In this document: piece after piece, positions 26,548 to 35,543 of the stretch
Layout of the letters: each line of letters begins with the position of its first letter
Numbering within the stretch: the first letter of the stretch is position 1
Origin: SVEL01 sp017381055
Lineage (GTDB): Bacteria; Bacillota; Clostridia; Lachnospirales; Lachnospiraceae
NCBI GenBank assembly: GCA_036307185.1
Contig: JAXJYC010000029.1
Span: forward strand, 248,001-312,000
Length of the DNA: 64,000 nt
Reading direction: 5' to 3'
Translations under genes and position numbers: made by a program
Notes under the pieces: model-generated
What the model saw: the letters and a program-made list of their open reading frames with translations, nothing else
The model's database searches: none
What the model was told of the DNA's origin: nothing

Positions 26548-27692
26548 TACTTCCACCTGCTCTCTATGAATTCATAGGTTTCCTTCTCTACATTAAGTAT
26601 CTGCTCTATAGAAGGTTCATCTATATACTTAATGTTATTCATAGATTCCTTAATAATCTCATAAATATCAAGGAACTTAATCTTCTTATCTAAAAACATA
26701 GCTACTGCCTTTTCATTGGCAGCATTAAATACTGTTGGCATCGAGCCACCCTTCTTACCAGACTCATATGCAAGTTTTAATCCCTCAAATGTCTCCATAT
26801 CTGGCTTTTCAAAGGTAATTCCAGCAAGACGTGAAAAGTCTACCCTATCGCCATCCAAGTATCTTCTTTCTGGATAATATAACGCATACTGAATAGGTAA
26901 TCTCATATCTGGAGTACCAAGCTGCGCCATAATTCCGCCATCCTTAAACTGAACCATAGAATGAATAAGGCTCTGTGGCTGTACTACAACATCAATATCA
27001 TCAAAGTCCACATCAAATAACCACTTAGCTTCTATAACTTCAAGTCCTTTGTTTACAAGTGTAGCTGAATCTATGGTTATTTTTCTTCCCATAGCCCAGT
27101 TAGGATGCTTTAAAGCAGCCTCAACAGTAACCGACTCAAGCTCTTCCTTTGTCTTTCCTCTAAATGGACCACCTGAAGCAGTAAGCAATATCTTATCAAT
27201 ATCCCTCTTTCTTTCACCATTTAGACACTGGAATATTGCACTGTGCTCACTATCAACAGGAAGTATACTAACATTATACTCCTTAGCTGCTGGAATTATT
27301 ATATGACCTGCAGTAACAAGAGTCTCTTTATTAGCTAAAGCTATATCTTTTCCCGCCTTAATAGCAGCCATAGTTGGTCTAATACCAATCATACCAACGA
27401 TAGCAGTAACTACTATCTCAGCTTCTTCAATAGAAGCGGCCTCTATAAGACCATCCATTCCCGATACAACCTTTACATCCAAATCCTTAATATTTGCCTT
27501 AAGCTCTAAAGCCTTTTCCTCACTATATACACATGCGAGTTTAGGCATAAACTCTCTAATCTGCTTCTCTAATAATTCAATATTGCCGTACGCAGCTAAA
27601 GCAGATACCTTTAAATCATTATTCTTACTAACTATATCAAGGGTTTGTGTTCCTATGGAACCTGTAGACCCCAAAATCACTATATTTTTCAT
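26547..27692 (-). CDS. dxr: 1-Deoxy-D-xylulose-5-phosphate reductoisomerase
   Basis: The protein of about 381 residues catalyses the first committed MEP pathway step, converting DXP to MEP with NADPH. The N-terminal GSTGSIGTQTLDIV is the nucleotide-binding loop; PVDSEHSAIFQCL and the later catalytic-domain segments TASGGPFRG and HPNWAMGRKITIDSATL are intact. I set the start at the ATG 27692; in-frame GTG codons four and three positions earlier are possible and the ribosome site does not decide. It overlaps rseP by one base. Confidence 0.95.
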   Translation of the reverse strand: MKNIVILGSTGSIGTQTLDIVSKNNDLKVSALAAYGNIELLEKQIREFMPKLACVYSEEKALELKANIKDLDVKVVSGMDGLIEAASIEEAEIVVTAIVGMIGIRPTMAAIKAGKDIALANKETLVTAGHIIIPAAKEYNVSILPVDSEHSAIFQCLNGERKRDIDKILLTASGGPFRGKTKEELESVTVEAALKHPNWAMGRKITIDSATLVNKGLEVIEAKWLFDVDFDDIDVVVQPQSLIHSMVQFKDGGIMAQLGTPDMRLPIQYALYYPERRYLDGDRVDFSRLAGITFEKPDMETFEGLKLAYESGKKGGSMPTVFNAANEKAVAMFLDKKIKFLDIYEIIKESMNNIKYIDEPSIEQILNVEKETYEFIESRWK

Positions 27693-27725
27693 ACTATTCA
27701 CCACTAACCTTTATGAAATCACAGT

Positions 27726-28553
27726 TTAGAAAAGAAAATAAATTAAATAATAAATAATAGGTGCTGTAAATATAACACTATCAAATCTATCAAGAACACC
27801 ACCGTGTCCTGGGATTAACTTACCATAATCCTTAATCTCATAATTTCTCTTAATAGCAGAAGCTACTAAGTCACCTACCATAGAGATTAAGCCTGCACAT
27901 GCACAAAGAATAGCAAAATATAATGGTGCATTTGAAACAGACTCAATATGTGAACCTACTGCCAAACCATAAATCGCTCCAATTGCAGCAGCTCCGATAA
28001 CACCACCGATAGCTCCTTCAATAGACTTCTTTGGACTTAAGATAGGTGCCATCTTATGCTTACCCATTGTAACACCTGCAAGATATGCACATGTATCACA
28101 GCCCCATGAAGCAATCATAATTAACCATATTGTAAAGATTCCATCTGGTGTAATTCTAATAAAGTATAAGAATGACATAAGCACTGCCACATAAATAACT
28201 CCAAAGAATGCCATCATAACCTGCTCGGTCTTATACTTAGGGAATGTAAACACATATAATGCTGTTATAGCTATAAGCAATGCAATCATAAACACTGCCA
28301 TAAATTCTGTGCCCTTCCAAAGCACTAAACCATAATAAGCAAGTACAGCTACATAGCCTAAAATACCTAATGGAGTCTTTTCAATACCAACTGTCTTATA
28401 AATCTCTGATACACCTATTAATGATAATACAAGTGTAAGACCAAATATAACATATCCGCCTGTTATAAATGTTGCTAAAAGTATTATTATCAAAGCTATA
28501 CCACTTAAAGTTCTTGTTAAAAATGATTTGTTAAATAAATTGCTAATTGCCAT
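27726..28553 (-). CDS. cdsA: Phosphatidate cytidylyltransferase
   Basis: The 275-residue membrane enzyme makes CDP-diacylglycerol from phosphatidate and CTP. It has about eight membrane helices and the C-terminal family signature: S-A-I-K-R followed by KD and GHGGVLDRFDS. It sits in the conserved uppS-cdsA-dxr-rseP order, with 13 bp from uppS. The start has a GGAGG site. Confidence 0.95.
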   Translation of the reverse strand: MAISNLFNKSFLTRTLSGIALIIILLATFITGGYVIFGLTLVLSLIGVSEIYKTVGIEKTPLGILGYVAVLAYYGLVLWKGTEFMAVFMIALLIAITALYVFTFPKYKTEQVMMAFFGVIYVAVLMSFLYFIRITPDGIFTIWLIMIASWGCDTCAYLAGVTMGKHKMAPILSPKKSIEGAIGGVIGAAAIGAIYGLAVGSHIESVSNAPLYFAILCACAGLISMVGDLVASAIKRNYEIKDYGKLIPGHGGVLDRFDSVIFTAPIIYYLIYFLF

Positions 28554-28566
28554 TATATTTTCCTCC

Positions 28567-29304
28567 TTATGTACTCACCTTACCAAATCTTCTGTCCCTT
28601 TTGTTGTATGCAAGCACTGCCTGCTCCAAATCCTTCTTTGAAAAGTCTGGCCAAAGTACATCTGTAAAATAAAATTCTGTATATGCAAGCTGCCACAAAA
28701 GATAATTTGATAATCTCTGCTCACCACTTGTTCTTATAAGTAGGTCTGGATCTGGGATGCCTATTGTATCTAGATAATTTTCAAAAGTCGCCTCAGAAAG
28801 TTCCTCTGGCGATACCTTACCTTCCTTAACATCCATAGCCATCTTTTTCATTGCTCTAACCATCTCATCTCTGCTTCCGTAGTTAATAGCAATTGTAAAG
28901 TTAAGACCTTTATTATCCTTTGTCATCTCTTCAAGTTCTTCTATCTTTTCTCTTATCTCATCATTTAAAACTGTTTTATCTCCAATTACACGCACTCGCA
29001 TATCATTTGAGTTAGAACGCTCTATACAATCCTTAAGATAGTTTTTAAGTAGCTTCATAAGTGCGTCTACTTCATCCTGTGGTCGCTTCCAATTTTCTGT
29101 TGAAAAAGCATAAACAGTAAGATATTTAATACCCATATCCCAAGCCTCTTCGCATATCTTTTCAACAGTCTTTGCCCCTTTTGCATGACCATAATTTCTA
29201 GGCATAAGTCTTTTCTTTGCCCATCTACCATTACCATCAAGAATTATAGCAACATGGTTTGGTATCTTCATCTCACTCATGTCTATAACAGATTTCTTTG
29301 CCAT
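28567..29304 (-). CDS. uppS: Isoprenyl transferase (undecaprenyl diphosphate synthase)
   Basis: The protein of about 245 residues builds the C55 lipid carrier for cell-wall synthesis. The catalytic Asp is in AIILDGNGRWAKKR, and the family segments YAFSTENWKRP and IRTSGEQRLSNYLLWQ are present. I chose the ATG at 29304, preceded by GGAGG at 5 nt spacing; an upstream ATG four codons earlier overlaps that site. It follows the frr terminator, so it may have its own promoter inside frr or depend on readthrough. Confidence 0.95.
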   Translation of the reverse strand: MAKKSVIDMSEMKIPNHVAIILDGNGRWAKKRLMPRNYGHAKGAKTVEKICEEAWDMGIKYLTVYAFSTENWKRPQDEVDALMKLLKNYLKDCIERSNSNDMRVRVIGDKTVLNDEIREKIEELEEMTKDNKGLNFTIAINYGSRDEMVRAMKKMAMDVKEGKVSPEELSEATFENYLDTIGIPDPDLLIRTSGEQRLSNYLLWQLAYTEFYFTDVLWPDFSKKDLEQAVLAYNKRDRRFGKVST

Positions 29305-29331
29305 GTCTTCCTCCATGTTTCTTAGTACAGT

Positions 29332-29360
29332 AAAAAAGGGGAAATCAAATTCCCCTTTTT
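29332..29360 (-). terminator. Terminator hairpin between frr and uppS
   Basis: An 11-bp stem (29360-29350 with 29343-29333) with a 6-nt loop ends in six T, directly after the frr stop at 29363. It interrupts the otherwise conserved pyrH-frr-uppS run and leaves about 30 bp before uppS. Confidence 0.85.
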
Positions 29361-29362
29361 GA

Positions 29363-29917
29363 TTAAACTGTCATTATTTCCTTTGACTTGTTTTCCATTG
29401 TATCATCGATTTCAGCGATATACTTATCTGTAAGCTTCTGAATTTCAGCCTCTAACATCTTTGTCTCATCCTCTGAAATCTCATTTGCCTTATTCTGCTT
29501 CTTGAATGCATCATTTGCATCTCTTCTAATGTTACGAACTGCAACCTTAGCATTTTCAGCCTTCTTCTTAACATCCTTAACAAGCTCTTTTCTTCTATCC
29601 TCTGTAAGCTCTGGGAATGTAATTCTTACAACCTTACCATCGTTGTTAGGAACAAGTCCTAAGTCTGAATTTAAGATAGCCTTCTCGATTTCCTTAATAA
29701 GGCTTGCCTCCCATGGCTGAATCTGAAGCATTCTAGCTTCTGGAACAGAAATATTAGCTACCTGCTGGAATGGTGTTGGTGTTCCATAATAATCTACCTT
29801 TAATTTATCTAAGATATGTGGGTTAGCACGACCTGCTCTAATTGAAGCATACTCCGAAACAAGTGCCTCCACTGATTTTGTCATTTTCTCATCATACTGA
29901 TTTAATCTTGCATCCAT
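29363..29917 (-). CDS. frr: Ribosome recycling factor
   Basis: The 184-residue factor splits post-termination ribosomes together with EF-G. The length and sequence match the family throughout, including RAGRANPHILDKL, the PWEASLIKEIEKAI region and VRNIRRDANDAFK. It lies 24 bp after pyrH, as in most bacteria. The start has a GGAGG site. Confidence 0.97.
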   Translation of the reverse strand: MDARLNQYDEKMTKSVEALVSEYASIRAGRANPHILDKLKVDYYGTPTPFQQVANISVPEARMLQIQPWEASLIKEIEKAILNSDLGLVPNNDGKVVRITFPELTEDRRKELVKDVKKKAENAKVAVRNIRRDANDAFKKQNKANEISEDETKMLEAEIQKLTDKYIAEIDDTMENKSKEIMTV

Positions 29918-29941
29918 TTTAATATTCCTCCAAAATAATAA

Positions 29942-30649
29942 TTAATCTACTGTAATAATTGTGCCTGTTACATTTCCTGTAACATTATTGATTATACTAT
30001 TTTCTTCGTTTAATCCAAAGATAAGCATAGGCATCTTATTTTCCATACATAATACTGATGCTGCTAAATCTATAACACCAAGCTTCTTCTCTACTACCTC
30101 TGTAATAGAAATCTTATCAAACTTCTTAGCATCTGGATTCTTATTAGGGTCAGCACTATATACACCATCAATTGACTTAGCTGAAAGAATAATATCTGCT
30201 TCAATCTCAATTGCTCTAAGAACTGTTCCCATATCTGTTGAGAAATATGGATGGCCAATTCCACCAGCGAAGAAACATACCATTCCCTTCTCAAAATATT
30301 TATTTGCCCTATCTTTAGAGAAGAGCTTTGTAAATGAACCACATTCAAAAGGTGTTAAAACCTGTGTCATCATACCTTCTGTTCTAAAGATTTCAGATAC
30401 ATAAATACAGTTCATTACAGTTGCTAACATACCGATAGAATCCGCTTTTGTACGGTCTATCTTCTCACTTGTACGGCCTCTCCAGAAGTTACCACCACCG
30501 ATAACGATTCCTACCTGAACACCTTTATCTACAAGAACCTTGATTTGCTTTGCCACGCCTACACATGTAGCCTCATCAAAGCCCATCTTCTTATCTCCTG
30601 CTAAAGCTTCACCACTAAGTTTAATAAGTACTCTCTTATATTCGCTCAT
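29942..30649 (-). CDS. pyrH: Uridylate kinase
   Basis: The 235-residue enzyme phosphorylates UMP to UDP. The amino-acid-kinase fold is recognisable from KLSGEALAGD at the start, the glycine-rich GIVIGGGNFWRGR and the GVYSADPNKNPDAK segment. The length is typical. It is followed by frr and preceded by the bactofilin gene. In Bacillus subtilis it directly follows tsf, so several genes have been inserted between them here. Confidence 0.97.
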   Translation of the reverse strand: MSEYKRVLIKLSGEALAGDKKMGFDEATCVGVAKQIKVLVDKGVQVGIVIGGGNFWRGRTSEKIDRTKADSIGMLATVMNCIYVSEIFRTEGMMTQVLTPFECGSFTKLFSKDRANKYFEKGMVCFFAGGIGHPYFSTDMGTVLRAIEIEADIILSAKSIDGVYSADPNKNPDAKKFDKISITEVVEKKLGVIDLAASVLCMENKMPMLIFGLNEENSIINNVTGNVTGTIITVD

Positions 30650-30667
30650 AATGTCTACCCTTTCTTA

Positions 30668-31492
30668 TTAGCCGATTGTAAATGTGTCCTCAAATAATGA
30701 CTTGTAATCAATATCTGCATAACACTGTGAACAGAAGCCTTCAATTGCTGCTCCGTTATTAATCTGTACTGAACGAGACTTGATATTACCCTGGATAACA
30801 GCTGTGCCATCTACGATAACAGGACCCTTAACATCAATATCACCCTTAATAGCACCACCGATAACTGCAGATGTAGCATATACGTTACCTACGATAACTG
30901 AACCATTGCCAACCTTGATTGTACCATCGCTATGTACATCACCTTCAATCTTTGCGTTATTTGCAAAAATCTCTTTAGCGTTAGATGTTCCAACTACGCG
31001 ACCTGTAACCATAAGCTTACCCTTACAAGTAATGTCACCCTTGATCTTTCCGTATACATTTACAGAACCATCAGACTCAATATTACCTACAATACTTGTG
31101 CCCTTTGTAATCTCAGCTACTTCATCACTTGGGATATCAGAGTCATCATCATTACCAAACTTCTCTTCTACTGTATCTACAACTTCTTCTACAGGCTCTT
31201 CTATAACTTCTTCTATAGCTTCTACAGAAGGCTCCTCTACAACCTCTTCTACTAACTCTTCTGTAGCCTCTTCTGCTACTTCATCAAGCATAGCATCAAG
31301 CTCATCTATATCGAGAGTAAATTCCTCTTCATCGATAGTATTAATCATTTCGTCATCAGCAATCTCTTCTGCTACTTCTGAAGTTTCTTCAATAGCTACT
31401 GCCTCAGCCTCTTCTTTATCTACTACCTTTTCTTCTACAAGCTCATTAACTGCCTGTGATAAATCTTCCTTAAACTCTTTTAAAAAACTCAT
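30668..31492 (-). CDS. Bactofilin-type polymer-forming protein with acidic N-terminus
   Basis: The 274-residue protein has a strongly acidic Glu/Val/Ala-rich N-terminal region (about 1-120, many EEV repeats). A bactofilin beta-helix core follows (about 128-260), with repeated G-N/K-V-x-x-x-G-x-I turns, and a short tail with two Cys. Bactofilins polymerise without nucleotide and often position wall enzymes or act in shape and stalk formation. It lies 15 bp downstream of a polysaccharide deacetylase gene, so a joint envelope role is plausible. The acidic extension is longer than in typical bactofilins. Confidence 0.85.
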   Translation of the reverse strand: MSFLKEFKEDLSQAVNELVEEKVVDKEEAEAVAIEETSEVAEEIADDEMINTIDEEEFTLDIDELDAMLDEVAEEATEELVEEVVEEPSVEAIEEVIEEPVEEVVDTVEEKFGNDDDSDIPSDEVAEITKGTSIVGNIESDGSVNVYGKIKGDITCKGKLMVTGRVVGTSNAKEIFANNAKIEGDVHSDGTIKVGNGSVIVGNVYATSAVIGGAIKGDIDVKGPVIVDGTAVIQGNIKSRSVQINNGAAIEGFCSQCYADIDYKSLFEDTFTIG

Positions 31493-31506
31493 TTTGTACC
31501 TCCAAG

Positions 31507-32472
31507 TTATTGTAATTTACGATGCTGCACCGGTGTGGAGCGTCCATCGATTGCTATTATCTCATAACCACGCGCCTGCAATGCTTCAATAAGCGCTGGT
31601 AATGCCTCTACTGTTGTATCCTTCGGTTTAGTATCATGCATTAATATAACAAGATTCTTATAACCTGCATCTGCTTGAACAAGACAATTGGCAACAATCT
31701 GCTCTGCACTAGGCTTTGTTCCCGTTGCATCTCCACTAGAGCAATTCCAATCCCAATATGAATACCCATTATCATTTAACCACTGAATATATGGCTTTAT
31801 ATCATCTGTTCTACTATTAGAACTTCCTCCCGGGAATCTAAATAAGGTTGTATCTACTCCTGTTACCTCTTTTATATAATTTCGAAGCGAAACTATCTCT
31901 TGTTCAAATTTGTCAAGCCCACCATATACATTGTTATAGTCATGTGAATAAGTATGCAATGCAATTGCATGTCCTCTATCTACAATCGCCTTATAGCGTT
32001 CTTCCATCACCTCTCCAGTATGTCCATTAACAAAAAATGTTGCCTTAACACCATAATTATCAAGGATATCAAGAATCTGTATAGTGTTTGCACTTGGTCC
32101 ATCATCAAATGTCAAATACGCATACTTGCCATCTGGTAACGGTTCAACGACTACTGGTGTGGTTGTCTGTTCTTCTGTTGACTGCTGTGTAGTATCTTCA
32201 GTATCAGATTGAGCAATTTGCTCTGAAGTATCCTCACCAGATGAAGACGAGATCTCTTCAGAATATTCAGTGGTGTTCTCTAGCTTACTCTTTTCATCTA
32301 GTATATTATTTACCTTACCTTTTATAACTACTAGCTTAACAACTAAAACAATACAAAGAATGGTTGGAATTGCTATCAAAGTAATCACAAGACCTATAAT
32401 CATCTTTTTAAGTTTTGCCACCCTTTTTTGTCTGTCATCCTTAAATTCCAGATTTTTTCCTTCCTCGTACAT
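31507..32472 (-). CDS. Membrane-anchored polysaccharide deacetylase (NodB domain)
   Basis: The product (about 321 residues) has a basic cytoplasmic head, one membrane helix (about 25-48), and a Ser/Thr/Glu/Gln-rich stalk. The extracellular NodB domain has the motif 1 TFDDGPS Asp pair, motif 2 HTYSHDY (H-x-x-x-H metal ligands), motif 3 FRFPGGSS and the late LMHDT. Such enzymes deacetylate peptidoglycan GlcNAc or MurNAc or other glycans. I chose the second ATG (32472) because AGAAGGG lies 6 nt upstream of it. It heads a unit with the bactofilin, pyrH and frr. Confidence 0.88.
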   Translation of the reverse strand: MYEEGKNLEFKDDRQKRVAKLKKMIIGLVITLIAIPTILCIVLVVKLVVIKGKVNNILDEKSKLENTTEYSEEISSSSGEDTSEQIAQSDTEDTTQQSTEEQTTTPVVVEPLPDGKYAYLTFDDGPSANTIQILDILDNYGVKATFFVNGHTGEVMEERYKAIVDRGHAIALHTYSHDYNNVYGGLDKFEQEIVSLRNYIKEVTGVDTTLFRFPGGSSNSRTDDIKPYIQWLNDNGYSYWDWNCSSGDATGTKPSAEQIVANCLVQADAGYKNLVILMHDTKPKDTTVEALPALIEALQARGYEIIAIDGRSTPVQHRKLQ

Positions 32473-32534
32473 AGTCATCCCTTCTATATATTGTTATTAA
32501 GCATTTGTTCATCTGCAAAATAACCTTTTCGACC

Positions 32535-32543
32535 ATTATATCA
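32535..32543 (-). promoter_or_regulatory. Extended -10 promoter of the deacetylase-bactofilin-pyrH-frr unit
   Basis: TGA followed by a perfect TATAAT (32540-32535) lies about 60 bp before the deacetylase start. A recognisable -35 is lacking, which fits extended -10 promoters. Confidence 0.6.
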
Positions 32544-32571
32544 CGAAACTTGCAATAGTAAAACAAGATTT

Positions 32572-33063
32572 TTATCTATTATCTATCTTTTCTGGATACA
32601 TATCATGGTTAGCCATTCTATCAAAAGCTACCTGCTCCCAACGAGTACCTGGTTTTCCATAGTTACAGTATGGATCAATAGATATTCCTCCTCTTGGAGT
32701 AAACTTTCCCCATACCTCAATATACTTAGGATCCATTAACTTAATTAAGTCTTTCATAATTGTATTAATACAATTTTCATGGAAATCACCATGATTTCTA
32801 TAACTAAATAAATATAGTTTAAGAGCCTTACTCTCTACCATCTTAATATTTGGTACATATGAAATAGTTATAGTAGCAAAATCCGGCTGTCCTGTTATAG
32901 GACAAAGACTTGTAAACTCTGGACAATTAAACTTTACAAAATAATCATTATCTGGATGTCTATTATCAAATGTCTCTAACACCTCTGGTGCGTAATTATC
33001 TGGATACTTTGTCTTGTTACCTAAATGTGATAACCCTTCAATCATTTCCTTATTCTCTGCCAT
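32572..33063 (-). CDS. queF: NADPH-dependent 7-cyano-7-deazaguanine reductase
   Basis: The 163-residue short-form QueF reduces preQ0 to preQ1, the last free-base step before insertion into tRNA. The catalytic Cys54 is in SLCPITGQPDF, and the NADPH-binding segment ESKALKLYLFSYRNH and the FHENC motif are present. The ATG at 33063 follows GGAGA; an upstream in-frame ATG within queC is less likely. It is the last gene of the que operon. Confidence 0.95.
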   Translation of the reverse strand: MAENKEMIEGLSHLGNKTKYPDNYAPEVLETFDNRHPDNDYFVKFNCPEFTSLCPITGQPDFATITISYVPNIKMVESKALKLYLFSYRNHGDFHENCINTIMKDLIKLMDPKYIEVWGKFTPRGGISIDPYCNYGKPGTRWEQVAFDRMANHDMYPEKIDNR

Positions 33064-33076
33064 GGTTTCTCCTTTC

Positions 33077-33757
33077 CTACTTAAGCAACGGATCAATTTC
33101 ACCGTTTAATTCAAATGCTTTTTCTCTATCTATACATGTTCCACACTTGCTACAAGGCTTGTCCTTTCCCTCATAACAGCTCCAAGTTAATTCATATGGA
33201 ACCTTTAGTCTAAGGCCTTCCTTAACAATATCCTTCTTAGTCCACTGAACAAAAGGTGCCTCTACCCTTACACTCTTGCCACTTCCTAAATATATGGCAT
33301 CACTCATAGCTTGATTAAACTCCTTAGAGCAATCTGGATACGCACTTCCTGCTGCATCATCACTATGGGCTCCATAATATATAATATCACAATTCTTAGA
33401 AATAGCCACACTGGCTGCTGTAGATAAAAATAATCCATTTCTAAATGGCACATATGTTGATACTGGCGCACCATCAGTCTCAGCTAACTGATTTGCATAT
33501 GTGTCATGAGGTATTTCCTTATCTGAATGCTCAAGCAAAGAACAATCACTGTACTTAAAAATATCTGCTAAATTAATATATATATGTTCTACGCCATAAT
33601 AATTTGCAACATCTGTTGAAGCTTTAAGCTCCTTAGTGTGCTTCTGGCCATATGATACCGACATAGCTACTACATTTTCTTTGCCATATTTTTCAACAGA
33701 CATGCCAAGACATGTTGTAGAATCGATTCCGCCACTAGTTAATACTAATACTCTCAT
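33077..33757 (-). CDS. queC: 7-Cyano-7-deazaguanine synthase
   Basis: The protein of about 226 residues makes preQ0 from CDG with ATP and ammonia. The PP-loop SGGIDS is at 8-13, and the zinc site CYEGKDKPCSKCGTC is near the C-terminus. The ATG at 33757 has AGAGGTG upstream and lies inside folE, overlapping it by 23 bp and implying translational coupling. An in-frame GTG two codons earlier falls inside the ribosome site. Confidence 0.95.
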   Translation of the reverse strand: MRVLVLTSGGIDSTTCLGMSVEKYGKENVVAMSVSYGQKHTKELKASTDVANYYGVEHIYINLADIFKYSDCSLLEHSDKEIPHDTYANQLAETDGAPVSTYVPFRNGLFLSTAASVAISKNCDIIYYGAHSDDAAGSAYPDCSKEFNQAMSDAIYLGSGKSVRVEAPFVQWTKKDIVKEGLRLKVPYELTWSCYEGKDKPCSKCGTCIDREKAFELNGEIDPLLK

Positions 33758-34340
33758 ATTCACCTCTATATATGCTATTTAACAAAGTTTGCTCTGTTTT
33801 AAATATACCTCTTAGAGTTGTTGTATATGTCTTAGAAGCAGGCTTCTTAATACCTCTTGCAGTCATACAGCTATGATTTCCTTCTATCAACACTGCAACA
33901 TCCTCTGAACCTGTAATCTTTTGCATAACTTCTGCAATATCAGAACCTATACGTTCCTGAAGCTGAAGTCTTTTTGATACCATATCTGCAATTCTAGCAA
34001 TCTTACTTAATCCAATAACTCTACCAGCTGGAACATACGCTACAGTAACCTTCATATCATACATAAGAGCCATATGATGCTCACAATAGCTAAAAATATC
34101 AATATCCTTAACTACAACCATATCCTTACTATCTGTCTCGTATTCCACATCATCTTCAAAAGTTTTATCAAACATTACAGCTAATTCATCATTAGTATAA
34201 TTCATACCTTCAAAAACTTCTTCATACATTCTTGAAACTCTATCTGGTGTATCCTTTAACCCTTCTCTTTCTGGGTCATCACCTAATGCTTTAATAATTT
34301 CTTTAATGTGAAACTTTATTGCCTCTTTATCTATAGCCAT
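33735..34340 (-). CDS. folE: GTP cyclohydrolase I
   Basis: The 201-residue enzyme converts GTP to dihydroneopterin triphosphate, the shared precursor of queuosine and folate. Zinc and catalytic residues are in SYCEHH (Cys86, His88, His89). The MTARGIKK segment near the C-terminus, with the third Cys in SCMTARG, is also present. Its place inside the que operon indicates that it supplies QueD here, though it may also feed folate synthesis. The start has a GGAGG site. Confidence 0.95.
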   Translation of the reverse strand: MAIDKEAIKFHIKEIIKALGDDPEREGLKDTPDRVSRMYEEVFEGMNYTNDELAVMFDKTFEDDVEYETDSKDMVVVKDIDIFSYCEHHMALMYDMKVTVAYVPAGRVIGLSKIARIADMVSKRLQLQERIGSDIAEVMQKITGSEDVAVLIEGNHSCMTARGIKKPASKTYTTTLRGIFKTEQTLLNSIYRGEYESISIN

Positions 34341-34348
34341 ATGTCCTC

Positions 34349-35017
34349 CTATACCCCTTTCATCTCAGGGTCCCAAATAAACTTGTGTAACTGTAACTGC
34401 ATATTAACCTTATTCATCTTATACTCAACCATATAATCAACAATCTCTACTGGTTCAATTCTTCCAAATACAGGACTTATATATACATTACATTTTTCTG
34501 TGAGACTGTACTCCTCAATAATCTGTCTTGCCTTATCTAAATCTGCTCTATGAGAAACAACAAATTTAACTGTATCCTCTTTTCTTAAATCCTCATAGTT
34601 CTCAAGATTCATCATTCTTTCCATACCACTTCCTGGAAGCTTATAATCAACAGTAAACGAAAGATTTTCACTTATATCTCTAAACTGATTTAATTCTACA
34701 CTACCATTTGTTTCTATCTCTACATACAAAGATTTGTCACTACTTAATATTCGAAGCAAATTTTCTATATTCTCTCTAAGTAAAGGCTCTCCACCAGTAA
34801 GAGTCACATTTGTAACGCCAGTACTCTTAATGTAATCATATATCTCAAACTCTGTTAATGTATCAAATGGCACATCTACTTTATTTGCCCACTTAGTGTC
34901 ACAATAATTGCAATCTAAATTACAACCTGCAAATCTAACAAATACAGCTAATTGTCCTGCTTTAGTGCCTTCGCCATTTATGCTCACAAACTTTTCAACC
35001 ACACTATATGTCGCCAT
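34349..35017 (-). CDS. queE: 7-Carboxy-7-deazaguanine synthase (radical SAM)
   Basis: The 222-residue radical SAM enzyme ring-contracts CPH4 to CDG. The cluster motif is CNLDCNYC (Cys32, Cys36, Cys39; C-x3-C-x2-C), preceded by the typical SINGEGTKAGQLAVFVRF. The LTGGEPLL SAM-binding segment follows. It lies 11 bp after queD and 8 bp before folE in a tight operon. Confidence 0.95.
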   Translation of the reverse strand: MATYSVVEKFVSINGEGTKAGQLAVFVRFAGCNLDCNYCDTKWANKVDVPFDTLTEFEIYDYIKSTGVTNVTLTGGEPLLRENIENLLRILSSDKSLYVEIETNGSVELNQFRDISENLSFTVDYKLPGSGMERMMNLENYEDLRKEDTVKFVVSHRADLDKARQIIEEYSLTEKCNVYISPVFGRIEPVEIVDYMVEYKMNKVNMQLQLHKFIWDPEMKGV

Positions 35018-35028
35018 AACAAACCTCT

Positions 35029-35451
35029 CTAATCCTTATAATACGATGCACAGTTGTTAGGTGTCTCATAAACTGTAGCACACCTTACATCATAACCCTT
35101 TTCAGTCATTCTATCAAAAAAGTACTTAGAAAAATTCTCTGCAGTTGATCTAAAATCCACCTCTATAAGTCTTATTCCTTCATCTATAAGAGCTGTTAAT
35201 GTTGCACTCTTAAGTGTATCCTTCTCAATAATCAACGCATGATCAAAATAATCAACCTCAGCCTTAAGATCTTCCTTAAGCTTATCAAAGTCTACGATCA
35301 TTCCGCGTAAATGTTCGTCTTCCTTTAACTTCTCACTATTAATCTCTACTGTAACTCTCCATCTATGTCCATGGATATTACTACACTTTCCTTTATATCC
35401 AGATAGAAAGTGTGCCGCGTCAAAGCTATGTTCTGATTTTAATGTAAACAT
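35029..35451 (-). CDS. queD: 6-Carboxytetrahydropterin synthase
   Basis: The 140-residue enzyme converts dihydroneopterin triphosphate to 6-carboxytetrahydropterin. The zinc histidines His14 (DAAHF) and His27/His29 (NIHGH) and the catalytic Cys23 are present. It is the first gene of the que operon and starts 13 nt after a terminator hairpin linked to an upstream riboswitch-like element. The GGAGA ribosome site lies just beyond that terminator. Confidence 0.95.
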   Translation of the reverse strand: MFTLKSEHSFDAAHFLSGYKGKCSNIHGHRWRVTVEINSEKLKEDEHLRGMIVDFDKLKEDLKAEVDYFDHALIIEKDTLKSATLTALIDEGIRLIEVDFRSTAENFSKYFFDRMTEKGYDVRCATVYETPNNCASYYKD

Positions 35452-35463
35452 ATTTTTCTCCTA

Positions 35464-35490
35464 TAAAAAAAGGTGGACATACCGTCCACC
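35464..35490 (-). terminator. Attenuator terminator before queD
   Basis: GGTGGAC (35490-35484) pairs with GTCCACC (35478-35472) over a 5-nt loop, followed by seven T. It sits between the que promoter and the first gene, so it must be a conditional terminator rather than an operon end. Confidence 0.88.
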
Positions 35491-35543
35491 TGATTTGTGT
35501 AATCACTGTTGCTACGCAACCTTGATTTAATTTCCTCAAGTAG

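Noticed and set aside
30780..31592. Long plus-strand open frame opposite the bactofilin gene, rich in Ser and Thr
   Set aside because: It is the antisense reading of the Glu/Val-rich bactofilin gene; the bactofilin has a good ribosome site and a known fold.
35471..35530. preQ1-II or another known riboswitch in the spacer before queD
   Set aside because: Only small hairpins are visible there, and I could not match the conserved segments of another class by eye.
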